64,000 bases of DNA. Source: Benincasa hispida. Lineage: Eukaryota; Streptophyta; Magnoliopsida; Cucurbitales; Cucurbitaceae. The stretch covers positions 16,400,688 to 16,464,687 of the forward strand of contig NC_052359.1 of assembly GCF_009727055.1 (NCBI RefSeq), in the 5' to 3' direction. Position 1 is the first letter of the stretch, and each line of letters opens with the position of its first letter. The notes beneath the pieces are model-generated. The model was not told the origin of the DNA and ran no database searches. It worked only from the letters and a program-made list of their open reading frames with translations. The position numbers and the translations under genes are program-made. Below are positions 10,964 through 21,083 of this stretch, piece by piece.

Positions 10964-11245
10964 ATCGCAGAAATCAAACGCATGCGTTGGAATAAGTAAT
11001 CGCAAAATCAAACGCATGCGCTGAAGCCAGGCGACCGCAAAGACAATCACATTCGGTGAAGCCGAGCTATCGCATAGACGAACGCATGCGGTGATCATAT
11101 ACATTCATCGTAGGGATGTTGCAGCCATCAACCGCATGGGTCCATCGCATGGATGTTGCAGCAATCAATCAAATGCGTTCATCACTTGGATGTTGTGGCA
11201 ATCAACCGAATGCATTCATTACTTGGAGATTACGGCCACGAAGTG
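10964..11245 (+). repeat. Two adjacent minisatellites in the family E LTR
   Basis: Four 35-bp units start at 10964, 10999, 11034 and 11069 (each beginning ATCGCA or ACCGCA and carrying an AACGCATGCG-like core). They run directly into 37-bp units starting at 11104, 11141, 11178 and, partly, 11215 (TTCATC...GGATGTTGCAGC...ATCAA). Both lie upstream of the TATA box, in the U3 region. Confidence 0.85.
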
Positions 11246-11426
11246 ATAACCATAAATAGAAGGGCGATTGCAAGATGGGTGGAATGCTTTGATACATCAG
11301 TTGAATCAAGCTCGAACGCATACTTTGGGAGTATCAACAAGATAAGATGATGTGACATTGCCCATACCGCGACAAAAGCAGCAGCGAGACATAATGCAAT
11401 CATGATTACTGTCGGCGTTTAAACTC

Positions 11427-11435
11427 TATAAATAG
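11427..11435 (+). promoter_or_regulatory. TATA box of family E LTR
   Basis: TATAAATAG, a canonical plant TATA box, about 650 bp into the LTR and downstream of the minisatellites. The transcript start would be about 30 bp further on. Confidence 0.6.
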
Positions 11436-13838
11436 CCCCTTGGACCTTCATTTCAAGGTATCCGAATTTTTGCCTTAAGGCAGAGGTTTGCGATCTCAGA
11501 TGAGAGCATGAGCGAGATTTTCTATGAGAATTCTTCATCTCCATAAACCAGTTCGAGTGACGACTGGAGCTTTCACCGGAGATAGAACTCGAGAGAGACG
11601 TATCCACAATCCATCCATGGACCACTAGCAGCCTTGATGCATAGTCTTTCATTTCTTCTCTGATCTCTGTATTGTATTATACTTTAGCTTAAGATATTGA
11701 GACATTTTGTAATCAATGCATATTTCTAAATTCCTTCAACACCATCTTCTTCTTCTTTATCTTTATCATCGTTTACCGTCATCGTTTATTTATCAAAGGC
11801 GATCGTATATTCAATCGTGTAGCCTAGAGATAGGACGCATGTAACAACCCACCGAGAGGTGTGCGTTATGCGAGTATAGTGAGTTAATCTTCTTTGCTTG
11901 GTGAGAGGCTATAGCAACGCTTGTCGATGGGCTGTTGCAATGCTTGTCTATATGTTAATTAGTCGCATCTAACTGCCTGAGAAGGTAAGAGGTGGAACGC
12001 ACTAAAGCAAAGTATGCATTGTTCCTAGAGATAGGCATGCTCTTATCCTCGATGCAACCATGCACTATTAAGATAATAAACATTACTATGCCTTAACAGT
12101 TGTTGCATATCTACCAATTCTTATCACAAGTCTTCCATTTCTCAATCTGTTTAGTTAGAAGTAGGAGTAATGTGTAATCCATTAGCTTCTTTTTTTTCAC
12201 TTTTATTCATCGCCTCAAACGAATTGCTTCACAAGCATTATTGAGTTACAAGTCCCTGTGTTTGACCTCAGATCACCCGAGAAACTTGCGTTATTGTTAT
12301 ACTTGGAGAGAAGGCAAGAAAACTTGTGATAGAAACACATGGTCATTGCATACTAGACTAACGCATGACCTCTGACGCATGGGTACAAACGCATGGCATA
12401 AAACATGCATCATACATAATTGCGTCATCCATATTTTTCCTTCAACAGTGTCGCACAACCTCTACGATTTCTCCCTAGGAATCATGAGGCCCGCTCTTCA
12501 TGGATCGAGATTCAAAATGAAACTGGTGATGCTGCAGATGATCCAAGATGCTGGATAGTTTGGTGGTAGGCGTGGCGAGGACCCGCACGCCCACCTCGAC
12601 AGTTTCATTGAGATCTGCAACACTTATGTATTCCCTAACATCTCCACTGAAGAGGTTTGACTACTTTGTTTCCATTTTTGTTATGTGACCAGGCACGAAA
12701 ATGGGCTTATTCTCTCGAGCCAGGGGAGATTACATCATGGGAGGAAGTAGTAGAGAAATTTATGAGGAAATACTTCCCTCCAATAGAGAATGCAAAAAAG
12801 AGGAAGTTAATTACCAATTTTGAACAGGATAGTGATGAATCGCGCAGCGATGCATGGGTGAGGTTTAAGAGGATGGTAAGAGATTGCCTGCATAACGGCT
12901 TACCAGACTGCTTACAGATGGAGATTTTTTATCACGGATTAAACCCTGCATCATCGACCGCTGCCAATACGGCAGCAGCTGGAGGTCTGCTGGATAAAAC
13001 TTATAATGAAGCCAAGAATATCCTTGATTGCATTTCTAAAAATCACGAGGACTGAAGAGGAAGCGATCAAAGATTGAGAATCAAGGATAGTGACGTGAAC
13101 CATGCTGCCATCACATCCCTTCAGAGTCAAATGACTGCGATGATGAACTTGATACAGGGAATCACAATAAATAGCCCAGCAATGCATTGTGGGCAAGTGA
13201 ACGCAATCAACCAGACGACCGCAAGTTGTGCTACTTGTGGTGAACTACATTAAATGGAGGAATGCCCGCGAAACCCACAATCAATCTATTTTGTCAAGAA
13301 TAATCCGTTTTCTAACACGTACAACCTTGAGTGGAGAAAACACCCCAACTTCACATGGAAAAATCAACAGCAAAATTTTCAATTAGTGGCGCAAAAAAAA
13401 GAGCCATCCGGATTTTTCCCGTGAACCAACAGTCAAACGAATAATCAAGCCAGCAGTTCGCAGGCACCGCAATCTTCCACTTTGGAGAATTTTTTGAAGC
13501 AATACATTGAAAAGAACGAAACTATGCTTCAAAACCAAGCAACGTCTATCCACAACCTAGAAATTCAGATAGGCAAAATTGCGGGCGAACTTAAGAACGG
13601 ATTGCAAGGGGCCCTGTCGAGTTCAACAAAACTCCCACGCAACCCAGGGGGTACGGGTAAAGAGCAATGTCAAGTTGTGACATTGCGGAGCGGAAAGACT
13701 GTGGCAGGGGAGAAGAAGAAGCCTAGCCGGACCGCTCCAATTACACTAGAACCAGAGATTGCATTGACTCGAAGAAAAACAGAAGAAAAAGATGCGATGG
13801 AACTAGATATTTCATCTTCCTCACAGCCGAAAAAGTAG

Positions 13839-14618
13839 GGTATCGTAAGAATACAGCTGCCACCATTCCCACAGAGACTCAAAAAGAAGGAAAATTGATG
13901 AGGTACAATATCAACACTTCATAAATATGTTAAAATGGTTGCATATTAATATTCCATTCACTGAAGTAATTGAGAAGATGCCAGCATATGCGAAGTTTCT
14001 AAAGGATATGGTGACAAAGAAGAGAGTCAATGATAAGTTCATAACAGTGGCTTTGACGCAGAGTTCAAAATCTATCATCCCACCGAAAATGCCGACCCTG
14101 AGAGTTTCACTATACCTTGCTCTATTGGAGGGTTATACATTGATCAAGCGCTATGCAATCTCGGGGCCAACATTAACTTGATGTCCCTGTCAATTTTCAA
14201 GCAGCTGAATGTGGGGCAACTTGTGCCCACGACGGTGACTCTTCAATTAGCGAATAGATCTCTTGTGCATCCATAGAGGAAGGTGAAGGATGTTCTAGTT
14301 ACAATCGACAAATTTATATTACCAGCAGACTTCATCATCCTGGACTACGAAGAAGATAAGAATGTGCCCATCATCCTGGGGCGACCATTTTTATCCACCG
14401 GTCGTGCCCAAATTGATGTGTATAAAGAAGAGATCACGTCGAACGTGAATGGACAGAAGCTCAGGTTTGACATTATTCGAGCCATGAAGTATCCTAACAA
14501 AGAAGACCTTAATGAATCTAATGATGAACAAAGTTTGAATGATGAAGAGAAGCCTGACGATGAAAATGAAGATGAGGATGTGATTGCATCCATTGTAGCA
14601 TGCAATGCGATCACATAA
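13839..14618 (+). pseudogene. Athila A protease domain
   Basis: After the gag stop the reading resumes (MLKWLHINIPFTEVIEKMPAYAKFLKDMV), then shifts frame near 14090 into the aspartic protease (DPESFTIPCSIGG, LCNLGANINLM). A stop precedes VKDVLVTIDKFILPADFIILDYEED and VPIILGRPFLSTGRAQIDV. The usual active site in this family is DLGAS; here the aspartate is asparagine and the serine asparagine (NLGAN), so the enzyme would be dead even without the frameshift. An acidic linker (SNDEQSLNDEEKPDDENEDED) separates it from RT. Confidence 0.85.
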
Positions 14619-14639
14619 AAAACAACCAAAGAAGATGAG

Positions 14640-16273
14640 GTGATCACATCCCAAGAAGTTAAGCCAACAGTGAATGAAGAAAGAAAAACAACAAAACCGT
14701 CCTTAGAACAACCACTAACAATAGAGCTGAACACCCTTCCTAACCACCTGAAGTATGCGTTTTTGGGACAGAATGAAAAGTTACTGGTAATCATTTCCTC
14801 TGTACTTAATGAAGACCAAGAAAATGCACTGCTGAGCATTCTGAGAAAGTATGTAACAGCAATTGACTGGACAATCGCAAACATTAGAGGAATCAGCCCT
14901 ATATACTGTATGCATAGGATTCGTCTCGAAGAGAATCACAAAGGATCGATCGAACATCAGTGCAGACTCAATCCTATGATGAAGAAGGTTGTAAAGAAAG
15001 AGATAATAAAGTGGTTAGATGCGGGCATCATCTATCCAATAGCCGACAGCACGTGGGTCAGCCTCGTGCAATGCGTGCCAAAGAAAGGAGAGATGATGGT
15101 AGTCCCTAATGCAAATAACGAACTGATACTGCAAAGGACCATCACCGGATGGCGGATTTGCATGGACTACTACAAATTAAAAGCGGCGACAAAGAAGGAT
15201 CATTTCCTTCTGCCTTTCATCAACCAAATGCTGGATCGCCTAGCTAGAAATGACTTCTACTACTTCTTGGATGGGTATGCCGGTTATAACCAGATCATGA
15301 TTGCTCCCGAAGATCAAGAAAAAACCACATTCACCTGCCCGTATGGAACATTTGCATTCCGACGCATGCCGTTCAACCTCTGCAATGTGCCGAGCACTTT
15401 CCAATGGTGTATGATGGCCCTCTTTTCGAAATATCTCAAAGACTCTGTAGACATATTCATGGACGACTTCTCTAGGTATAGGCAAACATACGAAGTTTGT
15501 CTTAACAACTTGGAGAAGATATAAAAAAGATGTGAAGAGACGTACCTCGTGCTTAATTGGGTGAAATAACATTTTATGGTGAAGGAAGGCATTATGCTTG
15601 GGCACAAGGTCTCCACGGATGGGTTGGAGGTGGACAAGGCAAAAATTGAAGCGATTGAAAAGCTCCCACCTCCAACGAATGTAAAGGCTATCAGGAGCTT
15701 CTTGGGACATGCTGGATTTTATAGACATTTTGTCAAAGACTTTTCAAAGATTGCATGACCACTGAGTGCGTTGATGGAAGCAGATAGAAAGTTTAACTTC
15801 AATGACCAATGCCTCGACGCATTCATGATTTTGAAGAACACATTAACGACCACACCTGTGTTGATCGCACCAGACTAGACACTACCCTTTGAATTAATGT
15901 GCGATGCAAGCAGTTATGCGATGGGAGCAGTGCTGGCGCAGAAGAGAAAAACAATACTATATCCCATCGCATATGCGAGTAAAACCATGAATCCTACTCA
16001 AACAAACTACACCACCACAAAAAAGAATTACTTGCGGTGATATTTGCGTTGGAGAAATTCAGAGCTAATTTGCTGGGAACTAAAGTACCCATTCACATTG
16101 ACCACTCGACGATAAAATACTTGATGACAAAGAATGATGCGAAGCCGAGATTGATTAGATGGGTTCTCCTCCTCCAAGAATTCGATATGAAAATCATTGA
16201 TCGCAATGGGACGGAGAACCAAGTTGCGGACCATTTATCCAGATTAGAAAATCCAGAGGTTGACCACAATTAG
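14640..16273 (+). pseudogene. pol: Athila A reverse transcriptase and RNase H
   Basis: 14640-15524 is open for 294 codons and covers the RT fingers and palm: WRICMDYYKLKAATKKDHF, FYYFLDGYAGYNQI, EKTTFTCPYGTFAFRRMPF and the catalytic FMDD box (VDIFMDDFSRY). Stops occur at 15522, 15567 and 15756; the thumb continues at 15576-15758 (GHKVSTDGLEVDKAKIEAIEKLPPP, IRSFLGHAGFYRHFVKDFSK). RNase H follows with MCDASSYAMGAVLAQ at about 15900 and, after a stop and frame change near 16040, [28 protein letters not shown] and [14 protein letters not shown]. Catalytic D, E and D residues can still be seen. The enzyme would copy the RNA inside particles; this copy cannot make a full protein. Confidence 0.92.
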
Positions 16274-16279
16274 TCAGAG

Positions 16280-17574
16280 GTGAGTGCAACGTTCCCAGAT
16301 GAGCAGCTATTTCAAATTGAAGAATTGCCATGGCATGCAGATGTGGTGAATTATCTAGTTTGCGAGCAATTTCTCGAAGATTATACTGACCACCAAAAGA
16401 GGTGGCTCAGACATGAATGCAGATCATATTATTGGGATGAGCCAAATCTTTATAAGAGGGAGTCAGACCAGATTCTGCGCTTGTGTTTTCCGGATGTTGC
16501 TCATCAACGCATTTTATCACAGTGTCATGACTCGCCTTATGGAAGGCACTTTGGAGGCCAGCGTACTGCAGTGAAAGTATTACAAAGTGGGTATTATTGG
16601 CCAACACTATTCCAGGACGCAAGAGACTACACGATGAAGTGTGACCAGTGCCAACGCATGGATAATATTTCATGGAAACATGCGATGCCCATGAACATCA
16701 TTTTAGAACTGGAATTGTTCGACATCTGGGGCATTGATTTCATGGGACCATTCCCACCATCGAATGGTCACAAATATATTTTGTTAGCCGTCGACTACGT
16801 TTCCAAGTGGGTAAAAACAGTAGCATGCACAGCAAGCGATGCGGTGGTAGTATCCAAATTCCTAAAGAAAAATATTTTCACTCGTTTTGGCACCCCACGT
16901 TCCATCATAAGTGATGAAGGCTCCCACTTTGTCAATCACACTGTCAAAGAATTGATGCGCAAATATAATATCCTCCATAAAGTGGCCACCGCATACCATC
17001 CACAGACAAATGGTCAAGCTGAAGTGTCCAACCGGGAGATAAAGTTGATACTAGAGAAGGTGGTGAAGCCTTCACGAAAATATTGGACAACAAAGCTGGA
17101 CGATGCGCTGTGGGCATACAGAACTGCCTATAAGACACTTATAGGCATGTCCCCGTATGCGTTGATATTTGGAAAGGCATGTCATTTACCACTCGAGCTG
17201 GAGCATAAAGCACTGTGGGGGTGAAAAAGCTAAACTTTGACTTAAAGGCCGCAGGGGAAGCAAGAAAACTTCAATTGGTCGAGTTGGAGGAATGGAGAAC
17301 TCACGCATATGAGAACGCAAAGATCTACAAAGAGTGCGCAAAGCGCTGGCACGACAAACAATTATGCGGAAAGAATCTCCAAGTCGAGCAAAAGGTCTTA
17401 CTATTTATTTCATGGCTACGACTCTTCCCTGGGAAATTAAAGTCACGTTGGTCCAGACCCTTCATAGTCAGAGAGGTATTCCCACATGGCGCCGTCGAGT
17501 TATCCAATGAGGACGAAACCAACATATTCAAAGTTAATGGGCAACGAGTGAAAATATATCGCGGAGAAGACTAG
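16280..17574 (+). pseudogene. pol: Athila A integrase
   Basis: The longest open frame in the window (314 codons, 16280-17224). Order: zinc-binding HHCC ([11 protein letters not shown], then CDQCQR at about 16640), then the catalytic core with D in [13 protein letters not shown] in [10 protein letters not shown] and E in [14 protein letters not shown]. The signature [12 protein letters not shown] lies just ahead of the last. A frame change near 17220 leads to the C-terminal part at 17215-17574 (LLFISWLRLFPGKLKSRWSRPF, AVELSNEDETNIFKVNGQRVK), where the usual GPF reads RPF. No chromodomain follows, as expected outside the chromoviruses. It continues from RNase H after one stop at 16271 and was originally part of the same polyprotein. 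Confidence 0.93.
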
Positions 17575-18932
17575 CATCACAAGGTCGCCTCCGTACACCT
17601 GAGAAACTCTGAATGAAAAAGAAGTGGGTGGTCCCTGCACAATCATGCGATTCAAATTCATCAAGGACGCAAGTTTTGTGAAGTATCCGTTGAAATCCTA
17701 AATTCATGAACTTATCTCTATTCCCTTTTAGTATTGTCATTTTGCTATTTGTTGCTTATATAAAAGAAAATGAAGTTTTGTTAACTTTTTTTTATTATTA
17801 TTTGACCCTCTCAATGTTTTCCTTGCAATGATCGAGGTGAACGATTATGGAGGTGCTACATGAAGACGCAACTATTTTATTTCGTCAACACAATCAAAGA
17901 AAGTAGTTCGCCGCAAAGCAGGATCCGTCCACAAATAATGCAGGTGGCAGCGCAAATTTGGGGGTTGTATCTTTCCTTGACTTCTTTATTTCCAAATTTT
18001 GCACTATCCCATTGAATTTTAACTCTAAAAATATTATCATCGCATCCTCTTTAGTTGGCGAAATCATTTAACATTGATTAATTTAGTAAGTCACCGCATG
18101 ATTTCTCTTTGCCAATTATGATTTCAATGATGAAACACATGCTTCTATTTTTTCGTATATATTAGAGTCAACTTAATTTTAGGTCAGTCACCTCATGAAA
18201 TATTTCTAGAAGTTAGTGGTCTGCTAGCTTTCTTTCAAACTGACCCTTTACGAAACTTCTTAAGAATGTCACATGACTTCATTCAATCTTTTAGCAATGA
18301 AGACACTGCCGCATTTTAAATTTGGGGGTGCAGTATTCATTTTCAACCTTGCTATTTTGAGCTTACAAAAAAAAAAAAAAATTCATAACATTGCGATCGG
18401 ATCCTACTCGTAGTTGGATCTCTACATGACACATGTGGGGGCAAGCTAAAACGAAGGTAGGAATCGTGATCAATGCATAAATAAATGATCGCAACTCCGT
18501 TGCCAAATGGGCATGAGTTTAGACTAAGAAAGAGCACCTTGCTCGTAGTTGGATGTTCGCATGACACACGTGGGGGAAGCCAAAACGAAGGCTAGGCACT
18601 TAGATCAGCGCAAGGTCAGAAGAAAAAATATATATATATTTATGTCAAATACGCAAGGATAAAAATCATTTGAGAACACCCCAGTTGGAAAAGTTTTTAT
18701 GAAATAAACCATGCGATGCCCTAGAATCTAGTAAAGTCTTTTTGAAGGTTAAACTTGTGGTCCCTAAATTTTAGAAATATTTTAAGAGGCCTGGATAAAA
18801 ATTGAGAATATTTTGGTACATAGGATTTGAATAAGGCATCCTTGAGAAATCTAGGGAAGAGAAGGCGGTCGACTTTTTAAAGAAAATCTTTAGCTTATGC
18901 TTGAAGACAAGCATTGTTTAAATTTGGGGGTG
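17575..18932 (+). other. Athila A 3' noncoding region with repeated polypurine tracts
   Basis: No coding region; the env-like ORF expected here is missing. AAATTTGGGGG tracts occur at 17954-17964, 18317-18332 and 18918-18932, the last touching the 3' LTR start. Two copies of the 49-nt motif lie at 18408-18457 and 18543-18591. A pure A run sits at 18367-18380. Confidence 0.8.
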
Positions 18933-19953
18933 TGATAATGGCAGAAACTAGGGAGCGTGAAAAGTAGAGAGAGGGCCGACTCTTGCGAGAGCAAGAATAT
19001 CTATTGAGCAGAGTAGAGAAGAACAGTGTAAAAGACTTGGGAAGCAAGAAATTGCTACTAGGCTCTTTATTCTTATTTTGCATTATCATTCTGTACTTTG
19101 ATTATATATATATAGAATGGAACTTGCACTTCTACATCTGTTCACTCTCTGTAAAATACGCATGAGCAGCTAAATTTGTCGAATGGGTTGAGAAACACTT
19201 AGTTAACATGACCTAGGATCTTCATTGCATGCGATCGTCTTGTCTTATGTTGCGCCCATCACCCTTTAGTGCTACTCGAGAAAGAGTCTAAAGAAAGAAC
19301 CTAAGACTTGAGAGAGCTAGGTTAGAATCTAGACTCGAGAGAGCAAGATTAGATTTTCATAAGCAAGAGATAGAGACTTAGAGATAAGCTCTGTTTCCCA
19401 ACATGTATCGCAAGTAGCCTAGAAATAGGTCATGATAGTATGCGGTCGCCTTATGTATTGGAATGTCATTCATCATCGTATAGACAAGAATAGAGGCTTA
19501 AACATAGGTCCTATAGACACCATCGCATACATCGCTTGCGTTCTAAAACTAGAAGCCATAGCATTTACATTAAGAGATGATTTGTTATTGTATATGTGTA
19601 GCATGATCACATAACATGAACGAAATCCTAGGAAGTATTAGTAAGTCCCTTCTCAACCCATTCCCCCGCATACTCGTCGCATCTTCCGTATTATTAACTC
19701 TTTTCTCAAATTCACCGCATAGCTTTTATATTTCAAAGAAACAACCAACCAACGTATTACTTTATTTGTCACCGCAAAGTGATCTAAAAATTACCATCAC
19801 ATAGTGTTTTCCTTAGTCCCTGAGTTTGACCCTAGGTTTACCAGGAAACTCAGTAGGATTTATACTTGGATCTTGCTGAGAAAACATGCATGCACAACAC
19901 ATTTCCACCATCACATTCTTACCATTATTTCATTGCATAACAACAACGCATCA
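18933..19953 (+). repeat. 3' LTR of Athila A, internally deleted
   Basis: Starts TGATAATGG right after the polypurine tract and ends GCATCA like the 5' LTR. Compared with the antisense relative at 7275-8928 (about 1654 bp) it is about 630 bp short. After the first ten or so bases it jumps to text equivalent to about 8330, so the hairpin's second arm and the TATA region are gone. Confidence 0.85.
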
Positions 19954-19967
19954 ACACCATCGCATTC

Positions 19968-20685
19968 CTACTATGACTGGGTCCTCTCTTCCAAAGAGAG
20001 GATGTGGCCACTATGTTCATGACCCGAAATCAACCCTTAAGAGAGCAATCTATCTACTTACCCATGGTCTGAGGAAGGAGTGAATTCCGTCTTGTGTAAC
20101 TGAGTTCCCAGCTTTCCAATAAGATAAATTCCCAAAAAGATAGGCTTGGTTATTTGGCAATCTGGCCACTCTCACCCATACTAATCAAAAGATCGCCCTC
20201 AAAGGTAGGAGTTCCCAAAACCCTCAGGATTAAGGTCATGTCACCTATGATCATTTAGGTGAGATGTATGTCTCAAGTATCAACAGCGTTATATAAAAGA
20301 CGAATCATCTCGTGGTCCATTCTTAAACAAACTCTTTGTATAGGACACCCTCGCCCGCATGTCTTCACATGAATGGTCAGGATTAGACCATCTATAGTAG
20401 TTCACACACTTGTAAACCTTTACAGAGCGGGTCGTATCCATAGTGTCATCAGGATAAGGTATCCCTCCTTTATCTTTATACTACAGACCTTTTAGGTTAT
20501 TACTTAAGGCATGATTCACTTGTATATCTCATATACATGCTTATGTTTACATACAATAACCACTGATATTTGTTTATTGGATATGAGTAAATGCAAAATA
20601 AAATAACTCTTATTTTATTCATAATAATGTGTACAATGTTTACAAACTACAAAACTCCAGGAGAATTAGGACACTAATCCCAACA
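19968..20685 (-). repeat. Antisense copia LTR-C, 5' part
   Basis: Begins on the minus strand at 20685 (TGTTGGGATTAGTGTCC) and matches the first 700 bp of the LTR at 60320 and 24458 (inverted). It is truncated at about 19968 by the end of Athila A. Confidence 0.8.
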
Positions 20686-21083
20686 GACTAGGTGTTAAAT
20701 TATGGATAAGTCCACTATGAAAGTGAATTTAGGGAAAATCCACTTAATTCACTTATTTTCGAATTTTAGTTATATTTAATTTAAAACACAAATTAAATAT
20801 AATTTAAATTGAATTACAAAAACTTACTTTTAAAATTGAATTGAATTGAATTGAATTGAATTAATTAAAAAGAATTAATTAATTAAATAATAATAATTTA
20901 ATATAAAATATTAAAGTGATAAAACACCTAATTCAAACATGAATCCTTATTCATATAATCAATATTTAAATATATTGAACTTTCCAAATACATTTAATTT
21001 CAATAAATTTAAACATTAATTATATCGAATACAATTATTCAAACCCTAAATTGAATTTGAATATTTCAAATTCACTCAATATT

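Larger units (their letters stand above)
10777..12447 (+). mobile_element. Solo Athila-like LTR (family E) inserted in Athila A gag
   Basis: Starts TG then a hairpin (arms 10779-10788 and 10793-10802, GAAA loop) and ends TTCAACA. Flanking target duplication GCGTC (10772-10776) and GTGTC (12448-12452), one mismatch. Removing it plus one flank rejoins the gag frame (DYA-S-HNLYDF). It holds a TATA box at 11427 and two minisatellites (10964-11245), and no coding region. The 1671-bp length is typical of an Athila LTR. Its GCATGCG and CGCATGG motifs match other Athila LTRs here. Confidence 0.92.
10673..13838 (+). pseudogene. gag: Athila A gag, split by a solo LTR
   Basis: Starts at ATG 10673 (MEKQPGNGVPNEN) and is interrupted after codon 34 by the LTR at 10777-12447. 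It resumes at 12453 in frame (SHNLYDFSLGIMRP, FKMKLVMLQMIQ). Damage follows: a stop near 12555, another at 12658 with a frame change, then the best-preserved core at 12657-13055 (QARKWAYSLEPG, VVEKFMRKYFPP, RFKRMVRDC, QMEIFYHGLNP). After the stop at 13053 comes a zinc knuckle CX2CX3HX4C at about 13232-13268 (CATCGELH, then a stop codon, then MEEC). A final intact stretch at 13482-13838 includes IEKNETMLQNQATSIHNLEIQIGKIAGEL and VTLRSGK. Gag forms the virus-like particle in the cytoplasm. The same protein layout is seen in Athila B. Confidence 0.88.
9844..19953 (+). mobile_element. Athila A, Ty3/gypsy element, near complete but defective
   Basis: Sense element with a 5' LTR remnant (9844-10500), tRNA-Asp-type primer-binding site (10507), gag, protease, RT-RNase H and integrase in gypsy order, a noncoding 3' region and a 3' LTR (18933-19953). 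Both LTRs end in the same text (CAACAACGCATCA). The RT text KLKAATKKDHF and FMDDFS and the gag text RKWAYSLEPG and QMEIFYHGLNP are typical of Athila. There is no chromodomain after the integrase. The env-like ORF seen in the antisense relative is absent. Many stops make it non-autonomous. Confidence 0.9.

Noticed and set aside
14345..14884. Antisense 179-codon ORF, serine and phenylalanine rich
   Set aside because: It is the mirror of the acidic linker and RT start of Athila A on the sense strand; it has no family signature and its composition follows from the sense codons.
20840..20890. Short tandem GAATT/AATT-rich stretch as a functional repeat
   Set aside because: AT-rich low-complexity drift common to all copia LTRs in the window; nothing specific.
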